DNA of 6,098 nucleotides. It comes from Candidatus Bathyarchaeota archaeon. Its GTDB lineage: Archaea > Thermoproteota > Bathyarchaeia > 40CM-2-53-6 > RBG-13-38-9. A program made the translations under genes and the position numbers. The DNA is taken from contig JAGLGJ010000071.1 in assembly GCA_023144075.1 (NCBI GenBank), forward strand, positions 1 through 6,098, written 5' to 3'. This document shows, in pieces, positions 1-5,937 of the stretch. Positions within the stretch are counted from its first letter, which is position 1. Each line of letters begins with the position of its first letter. The notes beneath the pieces were generated by a model, which was not told the DNA's origin, made no database searches, and was given only the letters and a program-made list of their open reading frames with translations.

Positions 1-925
1 GATGTAATACATCTACTCCAATTTCTATGAGGTCTGGAATGAACATGGCCATATTTCCGCAGGAATGATAGTATATCTTCGCATTGGTCTTGTTGTGGAT
101 ATGATCGAATAGTTTCTTCTGCCGCGGCTTCAAGAATTTTCTATATATTTTTGGACTCATTAAAGCCGTGGTTTGAGCTCCTAGATCATCAGATGTTGTT
201 ACTAATGTTGCATAGTCTCCAGCCTCATCTAGTAACATATCAAAGATTTGGATCTGTTGCTCAGTAACTTTATCTAAAATGGCTTCAGCAAATCTTGGCC
301 TTAGATACATATCCTCTAGAAGTTTATTGAAACCTCTTCGCATCCATGATGGTTCAAATATACCCCCTCTCCTAATGCATGCAGCATAATCAGCATCTTC
401 AATGCACCTAGCTGTTTTACCAACTCTGTCTACGCTGAAATCCTTCTCTGGATCAGGCCAATAGGGGTCCGATAATATTTCGTTTAAGTCCTCGGCATGT
501 TCAAGAGGTGCTGGAGTAGCGAATTCCATATATGTTCCACCAGCTTTTCTGCGGAAGCCAAAGGGATCAATAAAGGAATTGTCAGAATACAATTTTTTAG
601 GCACAAATGGTTTCGATAATTTGAAGGAGACTGGACGTAGATCGCTTCTGAAATATTTGTAAATTTTTTCATCGATTTTTGGCTGCCACCACGGATTAAA
701 TGAGGACTCTGCGGGCCAATAGTCAATCTCGAAGAATTGAGTGGGCAGATTCAGGTAGTGTTTCAATCTGAAATATGCTTGTTTGGTCAGGAAAGACATG
801 CAACCGCCCAGCTCACCAGTTACCCTGTCAGGCTCCTGATGCTCAAGGATTTTCCATACTCTTTCACGTGGAGAATATTTCTCTCCTGGATGAAGTGTTG
901 CTTTTTCAATTTCCTGACTTGACAT
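1..925 (-). CDS. Uroporphyrinogen decarboxylase-superfamily protein, probable methyltransferase type (3' end outside window)
   Basis: I translated this frame by hand. It is open from ATG at 925-923 to the left edge, giving 308 residues, while relatives usually have about 340-400, so the C-terminus is missing. Family marks are EPDRV near residue 31, a GELGG segment near 37-41, DPFGFRR at 120-126 (the 'D-x-x-G-x-x-R' strand of URO-D-like methyltransferases), SDDLGAQ at 245-251, SPKIYRKFLKP at 257-267, and HSCGN at 287-291 followed by IPDLIEIGVDVL. The arginine-rich RQAGRY motif of true haem-pathway HemE is absent. The H287-x-C289 pair matches the first two zinc ligands of MtaA/MtbA-type corrinoid:thiol methyltransferases; the third Cys would lie outside the window. 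I infer a zinc-dependent methyl transfer role rather than haem synthesis; the substrate is unknown. A TAA lies in frame 12 nt upstream of ATG, so this is the first possible ATG start. No clear Shine-Dalgarno is seen. Confidence 0.88.
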   Translation of the reverse strand, partial: MSSQEIEKATLHPGEKYSPRERVWKILEHQEPDRVTGELGGCMSFLTKQAYFRLKHYLNLPTQFFEIDYWPAESSFNPWWQPKIDEKIYKYFRSDLRPVSFKLSKPFVPKKLYSDNSFIDPFGFRRKAGGTYMEFATPAPLEHAEDLNEILSDPYWPDPEKDFSVDRVGKTARCIEDADYAACIRRGGIFEPSWMRRGFNKLLEDMYLRPRFAEAILDKVTEQQIQIFDMLLDEAGDYATLVTTSDDLGAQTTALMSPKIYRKFLKPRQKKLFDHIHNKTNAKIYYHSCGNMAMFIPDLIEIGVDVLH

Positions 926-955
926 TTGATATGGTTACCCCATTCTGATAATAGC

Positions 956-965
956 AAACATGTTT
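956..965. promoter_or_regulatory. 10-bp perfect palindrome upstream of the URO-D-like gene
   Basis: The sequence AAACATGTTT is its own reverse complement and lies about 31 bp upstream of the ATG at 925, within the 93-bp spacer to the preceding gene. The position would suit an operator, but a single short AT-rich palindrome can occur by chance. The spacer otherwise holds only a weak 5-bp hairpin (1001-1013) and no convincing TATA box or T-rich terminator, so read-through from the upstream DUF2207 gene is possible. Confidence 0.2.
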
Positions 966-1018
966 TTGATATTAGGATTCGTTTTGAGTAACTACCTGGC
1001 ACTCACTGTGAGTCGACT

Positions 1019-2827
1019 TTATCTTCCTCCCGCCCCTCCTCCACCGAATCCGCCGCCAGCACCGAACCCTCCTCCGAATCCTCCTGACCCTGTACCTCCT
1101 TGACTGGGCAAAGACGCTGTCATTATAGGATAAATGATGAGTGGGATATCAGAAGCAATATTGATTTCTTCGAGTTTTATTCCTAGATCCTTCATAGCTT
1201 TGACAACATTATCGCCTACTCCCAATGATGTACCATAGACAAGCCATTTACCCCACATCGAGAGATCTTGTGGTGTATACTTTTTGATTTGAACTAAATC
1301 AGATAGCATTCTTTTGAATGCATCCCATTCTAGCTTTTCTCTGTAAGAGGATCCACGCCATTTTCCAAATAACGTCGATGGGAATGCGAAAGCTATCAGC
1401 GATTGCACGATCAATATGATTGATGTGGCTGCTGCAGTCAGAAGAAGCATAAACACATTGGTAAAAATAAATCCTAGAAATATGCTTAGTACAAGTAGTA
1501 GAATTGAGATCATAATGAAGGGGATAATTTTCATTCTTCCATTTTCAACAAATTCTTTAGCTACATCTGGTTCTGCGGTTCTTGTGAGATAAGATAATTC
1601 CCTCTGAAGTTGCTTCAATCTCGGCCATTCAGATCTAGTTGAAGTAAGTTCTGATGCTAATTTCTCCACCTCATTTGTATCTATAGTTCCATTTTGTGAT
1701 AGGTCTCTTAGAAAATTGACCGCTCGGAGCTCATAATTATCTAAGTCTGTATCGTCGAGTATCTGTGTGATTAATCCACTGTTTTTTCTTTTTATCCTAA
1801 TTTTCTTTCTGAGATGTAGGTCTAGTAGTGTTGCATAAAATCCATCTTTATCATAGTCCAATGCGTCATTCTTGATTACGAGATTTACTAACCATGGTTT
1901 TCTTTTTTCATTAGGTATAGTGCTCAAGTATTTTGGAACGACGAAGGGTTTCTCTCTACCATAAACGATATACAATAGTACAAATAGAAATGGGAGAATC
2001 ATTGAAAATATGCGAGTACCTTGCAACAAAGCTGTAGCGCCATAATATTGAGCCGAATATTGGATATTTGCTTGAACCGTGCGATCTCTTACATTATCGG
2101 ATCTTTTTGGAAAACCATCGAGAACATTAATGATATCGTTTTTTAATAGCATCTCTATCTCTAAAAGTTCATCTTGCTCTGAACTCCCTCGAAATATGAT
2201 TTTATTTTCCTCTCTAAACATTTGTAGGGATGGTGGATGTGAATATATTTCCTCTATATATCCCACATCTTCAATGATCAGCGTCACATTACGATATTTT
2301 ACATGTTGATTAGCAAGTTTTATGTTGACGTGACATATTTCTTCGTCGTATTCTATCGGTGGATGAATTTTGAAAACATAATTGATTGTGTATTCTCCTG
2401 AATCGAATCGTTGAGATCTGAAGCCCCCGACTTCATTTAATTCTGCAAGAGATTTTATCGTATTAATTGTTCGAGTTTGGTTTCTATAGGGTTCTGAAAC
2501 CTTTGTTGATCCCAAGAAATTTTTCATGTATAATATCATTTCTTTTTTAGATGAGGAATTTAGAAACTCTATGTATGGTTGTTCTAATTTTCCCTGAAGA
2601 AGTGGCGCTTCCCATATTCTATATAACATTCGGTACTGGTTAGATTTTTTTATTTCATAACTATACTCTTCGATTAGTGTACCATCAGTGAGATATGTTG
2701 CGACATATCTATCTACAATGATGTCGCCTTCGAACGCCGATGGAATATACTCTATTAGAGTTATTCCTGAAATTGCTACTAACAATGTAACAATCGCTAA
2801 CGTGATTATTTGTTTGGTCTCCACCAA
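1019..2827 (-). CDS. DUF2207 (YciQ-like) membrane protein with glycine-rich C-terminal tail
   Basis: This 602-residue protein has the order typical of DUF2207 proteins. It starts with an N-terminal membrane segment (about 7-29) and a large extracytoplasmic beta-rich domain (about 35-265). A second membrane segment follows (about 272-290), then a cytoplasmic part that starts with REKPFVVPKYLS and contains the DGFYATLLDLHLRKKIRI element (328-345). A charged helical stretch (about 365-430) precedes two close membrane segments (433-453 and 455-481). A soluble stretch with WDAFKRMLSDL and an amphipathic end leads to a Gly/Phe/Ala tail at 577-602. The molecular function of the family is unknown; neighbourhood suggests envelope work together with LemA. 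The start is TTG at 2827, chosen because GAGG lies 8 nt upstream; a GTG one codon later is the only near alternative, and the next Met is at 67, which would remove the first membrane segment. Stop is TAA. The gene is intact. Confidence 0.9.
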   Translation of the reverse strand: MVETKQIITLAIVTLLVAISGITLIEYIPSAFEGDIIVDRYVATYLTDGTLIEEYSYEIKKSNQYRMLYRIWEAPLLQGKLEQPYIEFLNSSSKKEMILYMKNFLGSTKVSEPYRNQTRTINTIKSLAELNEVGGFRSQRFDSGEYTINYVFKIHPPIEYDEEICHVNIKLANQHVKYRNVTLIIEDVGYIEEIYSHPPSLQMFREENKIIFRGSSEQDELLEIEMLLKNDIINVLDGFPKRSDNVRDRTVQANIQYSAQYYGATALLQGTRIFSMILPFLFVLLYIVYGREKPFVVPKYLSTIPNEKRKPWLVNLVIKNDALDYDKDGFYATLLDLHLRKKIRIKRKNSGLITQILDDTDLDNYELRAVNFLRDLSQNGTIDTNEVEKLASELTSTRSEWPRLKQLQRELSYLTRTAEPDVAKEFVENGRMKIIPFIMISILLLVLSIFLGFIFTNVFMLLLTAAATSIILIVQSLIAFAFPSTLFGKWRGSSYREKLEWDAFKRMLSDLVQIKKYTPQDLSMWGKWLVYGTSLGVGDNVVKAMKDLGIKLEEINIASDIPLIIYPIMTASLPSQGGTGSGGFGGGFGAGGGFGGGGAGGR

Positions 2828-2835
2828 AGTTTTTG

Positions 2836-2839
2836 CCTC
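2836..2839 (-). promoter_or_regulatory. Ribosome binding site of the DUF2207 gene
   Basis: On the minus strand GAGG ends 8 nt before the TTG at 2827. This is normal archaeal spacing and is the main reason to accept TTG rather than the GTG at 2824 as the start. Confidence 0.6.
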
Positions 2840-3015
2840 GAGAAATAGGTTTTGCTTGCTTATGTTAATTCTTCATAACTCGTCTATGACTCATTTACTT
2901 ATATCAATATATGTCACAATAGCAATCAATAAAATTTGGATATACACCAAGTTTTATTAGAACCGTTGAGAGAAAAGATATTTCTTAGATATCCACATTA
3001 AAATTTGATTAATAT

Positions 3016-3030
3016 GGAAGTTGGAAAGGA
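3016..3030 (+). promoter_or_regulatory. Purine-rich ribosome binding region before the TTG start of the META/Ig gene
   Basis: Two purine-rich motifs lie before TTG 3031. GGAAG at 3016-3020 has a 10-nt spacer, which is usable. GGAAAGGA at 3023-3030 directly abuts the start codon, which is too close for normal pairing. A six-codon mini-ORF (ATG 3014 to TGA 3032-3034) runs through both motifs and its stop overlaps the TTG. The start is therefore less certain than for the other genes. Confidence 0.35.
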
Positions 3031-4677
3031 TTGAATAAAAAAATAGTGAAACAGTTTATAAGTGTTTTCAATCCCTCAATTATGGTCATATTTTTAGTAT
3101 CTTCGATGATTACTTCCTCAACATTTTTTGGGATCGAGTCGGTTGGAGCGCCTGCAGACATAGAAAATATTGATTGGACTTTGGTTTCTTATGGTAACCA
3201 AAATAATCCAACATCTGTACTACCTATAACGCCCAGTGATATTACGGCTAGCTTTAGCGGGGGTTCTATTACTGGTTCTGCTGGGTGCAATACCTATTTT
3301 GGCACCTATCTAAGTCCTGGAAACGCATTGAGTATTACAATTGACGGTTCAACCATGATGATGTGTAATCAACCTGGGGTTATGAACCAAGAGAGTACTT
3401 TTATCTCTGCTCTTGAGGCGGCTCAAACTTACCAATTAATAGGCAATAAACTTAAAATCGCCTATGCCGGTGGAGTTTTGATATTTACCACTAACCAGTT
3501 GCCACCTCTTCCACAATTTGATTTTAATATTAATCTGTTACCTCCATCTATTACAGTTGAGGCTGGTCAGCCAGCTAATTTTCAAGTAAGTTTGACTTAT
3601 AGTGACATAGCATATTCTGGTACTACGGTAACCATCCAGGTCAGCGGTTTGGGTCCCGGAATGACATATCAATTAACTGCGCAGGGAGGCTTAACAATCC
3701 AAACCTTACCTTCCACACCCTCTGGAACTTATCATATGATAATTATTGGTTCAGCTCAAGGAGTAACACACCAGATTGGTGGTACAATAATTGTAAAGGA
3801 AAAACCTCCTGAATTTGATTACTCCATAACAATTTCACCTCAAACTCGAACAGCTTCTCTTGGAGATGTTGTAACCTATACAATTGCCTTAAGCGTGGTA
3901 AGCGGAATTCCTGAAATAGTAAGTCTAAGCCTTACCGGATTACCCGCAAATGTTCAGTACAAATTTTCTGAGAATTCAGGAACTCCATCCTACTCTTCCA
4001 CTCTCACAATAGACACATCTACGATGACATCGGCAGGAGTTTCTGCCCTGACTGTGACAGCAACTGGGGGAGGACATGTAAACACCGCTAATTCTGAACT
4101 TATAGTTGAAGAACATGCAGACTTTACAGTATCCATCACACCATCAAATGTTTACTGCGATCAGGGAGAGTCCGTCTCACTTACCGTGAATGTCAATAAA
4201 TTGGCGAATTTCGATCAAGTGGTTTCTTTAAGAGCTTCAGGTCTTCCAACCGGTGCAACACCCAGATTCAGTCCAGAGTCGGGTAAACCACCATTCTCAG
4301 CTACACTAACAATAGATACTTTGGAATCTACACCAACATCGAAATACACTGTAACTGTAGATGCATCTGGAGGTGGCAAGACACATTCAGCCACGACAGA
4401 ACTTACAATAAGAGATAAGACAGGAGCTCCAAGGTCTCCAGATAGCGAAATGGAACCAAGCGGATTTTCCGGATTTAGTTTCTTTGAGAATCCTTCAAAC
4501 CTGATGTTAATCATAATAGCGATCTTGATAGTTGTTCTAACTGTGATGCTGTTAAAAAGAGGAAGAACTCCTACTCAGAGAGCAACACAACCATCGACTG
4601 GTTATTGCCCTGGCTGTGGAGCACAAATAAAACCTGGAACAGAATACTGCACCTCATGTGGAAAACAAGTAGATTGA
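3031..4677 (+). CDS. Secreted, membrane-anchored META-domain protein with three Ig-like repeats and a C-terminal zinc ribbon
   Basis: This is a 548-residue protein. An N-terminal signal peptide or anchor has Lys at 3, 4 and 7 and a hydrophobic core at about 17-34. A META (HslJ-like) domain at about 48-153 shows W49, the AGCNTYFGTY segment at 84-93, STMMMC at 107-112, VMNQESTF at 117-124 and a final LIF strand; C86 and C112 are the usual conserved Cys pair. Three beta-sandwich repeats follow at about 163-256, 262-360 and 364-461. Repeats 2 and 3 share the GLP ... SG-P-(F/Y)S-TLTIDT pattern and a TGGG/SGGG turn. A membrane segment at 489-508 is followed by KRGR, which places the tail in the cytoplasm. 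The tail is a zinc ribbon, C526-x2-C529 ... C540-x2-C543. Ligand and role are unknown; envelope adhesion, sensing or stress protection are guesses. Start is TTG; GTG at 3046 (codon 6) or ATG at 3082 (codon 18) are alternatives. Tandem TGA stops end the gene. Confidence 0.88.
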   Translation: MNKKIVKQFISVFNPSIMVIFLVSSMITSSTFFGIESVGAPADIENIDWTLVSYGNQNNPTSVLPITPSDITASFSGGSITGSAGCNTYFGTYLSPGNALSITIDGSTMMMCNQPGVMNQESTFISALEAAQTYQLIGNKLKIAYAGGVLIFTTNQLPPLPQFDFNINLLPPSITVEAGQPANFQVSLTYSDIAYSGTTVTIQVSGLGPGMTYQLTAQGGLTIQTLPSTPSGTYHMIIIGSAQGVTHQIGGTIIVKEKPPEFDYSITISPQTRTASLGDVVTYTIALSVVSGIPEIVSLSLTGLPANVQYKFSENSGTPSYSSTLTIDTSTMTSAGVSALTVTATGGGHVNTANSELIVEEHADFTVSITPSNVYCDQGESVSLTVNVNKLANFDQVVSLRASGLPTGATPRFSPESGKPPFSATLTIDTLESTPTSKYTVTVDASGGGKTHSATTELTIRDKTGAPRSPDSEMEPSGFSGFSFFENPSNLMLIIIAILIVVLTVMLLKRGRTPTQRATQPSTGYCPGCGAQIKPGTEYCTSCGKQVD

Positions 4678-4703
4678 TGACTCAATGTTAAATTTCATGA
4701 GAT

Positions 4704-4727
4704 GTCAGATAGTTCTGCATGTCTGAC
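4704..4727. terminator. Possible hairpin at the convergent 3' ends
   Basis: GTCAGA (4704-4709) pairs with TCTGAC (4722-4727), and a G-U and an A-U pair can extend the stem inward to about 8 bp with an 8-nt loop. It lies 27 bp past the META/Ig stop and overlaps the end of the short zinc-ribbon ORF. No T-rich tract follows on either strand, so a terminator role is only suggested by position. Confidence 0.22.
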
Positions 4728-4881
4728 CATCACCTGTTAGATGCTTAAGCTGATAGCTACATTTTCTACATAAATAAACTTCATAACCTTGATTTTCAAC
4801 TTTCAGATTTCCACAATTGGGACATTTGATTTCTTCGCTACATTTATGACAATAATGGCCTTGTGAAATGAACCATTCCAA
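4705..4881 (-). CDS. Small zinc-ribbon protein with three CxxC knuckles (58 aa)
   Basis: I found this by translating the gap between LemA and the META/Ig gene. From TTG at 4881 to TGA at 4705-4707 it encodes 58 residues with C11-x2-C14, C20-x2-C23 and C38-x2-C41, plus a His either side of C11 (HYCHKC). The spacing, CPNCG followed about 14 residues later by LCRKC, is that of a rubredoxin-like zinc ribbon, with the first CxxC as an extra half knuckle. Such regular Cys pairs in a random frame are unlikely. The weak point is the start: there is no ATG, and an in-frame TAA lies at 4906-4908. On the minus strand, GAGG (4893-4896) sits 11 nt before the TTG, a slightly long but possible spacing. It lies 40 bp downstream of the LemA stop on the same strand, so co-transcription is likely. 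It could be a free zinc-ribbon protein acting on nucleic acid or protein, or the remnant of a longer gene. Confidence 0.55.
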   Translation of the reverse strand: MEWFISQGHYCHKCSEEIKCPNCGNLKVENQGYEVYLCRKCSYQLKHLTGDGQTCRTI

Positions 4882-4921
4882 TTGTTTGTGATCCTCGATG
4901 TACGCTTAGAATCGAAATTGA

Positions 4922-5485
4922 TTAAAATTCAATTTTCGGACGTTTCTCTATTTCTTCCTCGAATTGCAGATATTCCATTTTTATAAGTCCGATCATTAGA
5001 GCTACAAATTTTGATGGAATTGTATCCTGCTTTATGTTGTATTCCTGGACAATATTATTGTAGGTATATCTTTGTCGAGCAATTTCGTCCTCGATACCTT
5101 TTACTGATCCCATCAAACTTGTAACTGTATTAGAAGTTTTAAGGTCTGGATAATTTTCTGCAACCGCGACAATATTTCCAAAAAGGGCTCTCGATGCTTT
5201 ATCGACTTCTCTCAGCGATCCTGCTCCTGCATTAGTTGCTGTTGCTCTAAGGCTTGTAATCTTTTCAAAAACTTCTTTTTCAAATTTTGCGTAGCTTTTA
5301 ACAGAATCTACAAGCTGTTCGATCGTATCTAGCCTTTTTTTCATAGCCACTCTGACTTGTCCCAATGTTGCTTCTGCGGAATTCTTGAGACTGAAGAATC
5401 TATTGTAAATAGAAACAAAATAGCCGATCAACGCGACGATAAATATCACAAATATCCCTATTGGGATGAGATATATCCAATCCAA
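4922..5485 (-). CDS. lemA: LemA family membrane protein
   Basis: This 187-residue protein has the normal LemA length and layout. One N-terminal membrane segment lies at about 5-26, followed by the YNRFFSLKNSAEATLGQVRVAMKKRLDTIEQLV stretch in two parts: YNRFF at 27-31 and the (K/R)R-x-D-x-I-x-x-LV motif at 50-59. Then come the YAKFEKEVFEKIT-x-x-RA segment (65-81), ENYPDLK at 110-116, and the R-x-x-YN-x-x-V-x-x-YN motif at 139-150. These alpha-helical motifs are diagnostic. LemA proteins expose a helical bundle outside the membrane; their biochemical role is not settled. The start is TTG at 5485, since the next Met is residue 48 and using it would remove the membrane anchor. On the minus strand AAAGG (5497-5501) precedes it by 11 nt. 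The DUF2207 gene, a usual partner, is on the same strand but lies beyond the META/Ig gene. Stop is TAA; the gene appears intact. Confidence 0.95.
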   Translation of the reverse strand: MDWIYLIPIGIFVIFIVALIGYFVSIYNRFFSLKNSAEATLGQVRVAMKKRLDTIEQLVDSVKSYAKFEKEVFEKITSLRATATNAGAGSLREVDKASRALFGNIVAVAENYPDLKTSNTVTSLMGSVKGIEDEIARQRYTYNNIVQEYNIKQDTIPSKFVALMIGLIKMEYLQFEEEIEKRPKIEF

Positions 5486-5626
5486 TATGCTAACAACCTT
5501 TCTACTTTTTCTTAAAGGCAGATTATAGCATCTAAATATGATCTATTTATGATATTGCTAGCTAGCTCTGAGATTAGTAAAAAGATTAAGCAGTTAATAG
5601 GTTTGATTTTTGTAATTTAATTTTGA
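5486..5626. promoter_or_regulatory. Divergent promoter region between lemA and the DUF5654-like gene, with a 10-bp palindrome
   Basis: These 141 bp separate two divergent genes. For lemA, the complement of about 5536-5551 contains ATCATAAATAGATCA, a plausible archaeal TATA element about 55 bp before the TTG. For the plus-strand gene no clear TATA box or Shine-Dalgarno is seen before ATG 5627; the DNA is simply T/A-rich. In the middle, GCTAGCTAGC at 5557-5566 is a perfect palindrome and more GC-rich than its surroundings, so it could be an operator serving both genes. Confidence 0.35.
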
Positions 5627-5888
5627 ATGGGTTTGTCTAATCAGAGTATTAGAGTTAGGATTGAACAGGCGGTAATATACGGTTTTACTCTAGTTGTCGC
5701 ATTTTTTTGGAAAGATGTAATAGAGGAATTTATTGAAGTGAGTTCCACCAGGGGAAGAGTTATTTGCAAAATTTATAACAGCTATTCTAGCAACGATTCT
5801 TGTCGTCGTTATGATTTATGCCATTTTAAGAACCGAAAAACAAGCAGATAAAATGTTAAAACAAATAAAAAAAACACAAGAAGAATAA
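5627..5888 (+). pseudogene. DUF5654-like small membrane protein, interrupted by a one-base frameshift
   Basis: The first frame runs from ATG 5627 through residues MGLSNQSIRVRIEQA and a membrane segment (AVIYGFTLVVAFFW, about 15-28) to WKDVIEEFIEV, residue 38. That frame then loses family character and stops at 5849-5851. The next frame, from GTT at 5742, continues as VPPGEELFAKF, a second membrane segment (ITAILATILVVVMIYAIL), then a Lys/Gln/Glu-rich cytoplasmic end and tandem TAA stops at 5886-5891. Skipping one base near 5741 joins them into an 86-residue two-helix protein like the archaeal DUF5654 family: IR-x-RIEQAVIYGFTLV, FWKDVI, then a helix ending before a charged tail. The family's function is unknown. 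The break could be a real mutation, an assembly error or, less likely, recoding. The exact site is uncertain: loss of one G in GGGG (5751-5754) would also restore the frame, with different junction residues. No Shine-Dalgarno is seen; a TGA immediately precedes the ATG. Confidence 0.72.
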
Positions 5889-5925
5889 TAAACACTTGGA
5901 TATCAATAGTCTATATAGAATATGC

Positions 5926-5933
5926 GAGGTGAT
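5926..5933 (+). promoter_or_regulatory. Strong Shine-Dalgarno site before the 15-codon ORF
   Basis: GAGGTGAT matches eight contiguous bases of the complement of the archaeal 16S rRNA 3' end. Four bases (AATT) separate it from ATG 5938, giving 8 nt from GAGG to the start. It is the best ribosome binding site in the window. A TATATA stretch at 5912-5917 lies about 26 bp before the ATG; as a promoter it would give a leaderless transcript that excludes this site, so co-transcription with the gene upstream is more consistent. Confidence 0.65.
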
Positions 5934-5937
5934 AATT

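Larger units (their letters stand above)
2828..3030. promoter_or_regulatory. Divergent intergenic region between the DUF2207 and META/Ig genes
   Basis: These 203 bp must contain the promoters of two divergent genes. The DNA is very AT-rich and has several TATA-like stretches, so no single box can be chosen with confidence. For the plus strand, candidates are GTTTTATTAG at 2951-2960 and ATTAAAATTT near 2997-3006. For the minus strand, the complement of 2899-2913 reads as an ATATATTGATATAAG-like stretch. A weak inverted repeat (GATAT ... ATATC, about 2978-2993) is present. No coding sequence or structured RNA is recognised here. Confidence 0.4.

Noticed and set aside
484..726. Minus-strand 80-aa frame
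   Set aside because: It lies wholly inside the URO-D-like gene in a different frame; the overlapping frame carries the family motifs.
820..1002. Minus-strand 60-aa frame over the start of the URO-D-like gene, and a plus-strand 61-aa frame at 737-922
   Set aside because: Both are shadows in other frames of the clearly coding minus-strand URO-D-like gene and have no domain character.
1001..1013. ACTCA-CTG-TGAGT hairpin after the DUF2207 stop
   Set aside because: Only five base pairs with a 3-nt loop and no T-rich tract afterwards on the minus strand; too weak to call a terminator.
2688..2960. Plus-strand 90-aa frame at the start of DUF2207 and the spacer
   Set aside because: Most of it is antisense to DUF2207 coding sequence and the rest is AT-rich promoter DNA.
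4215..4514. Minus-strand 99-aa frame antisense to the META/Ig gene
   Set aside because: It is a shadow of the Ig repeats and the region before the membrane segment; no recognisable motif.
3031..4677. The protein as a CRISPR, toxin or defence component
   Set aside because: META and Ig-like domains with a signal peptide indicate an envelope protein; no nuclease, ATPase or defence motif is present.
4681..4702. Imperfect CTCAATG ... CATGAG inverted repeat after the META/Ig stop
   Set aside because: It needs a bulge, is AT-rich and has no T tract; chance pairing is likely.
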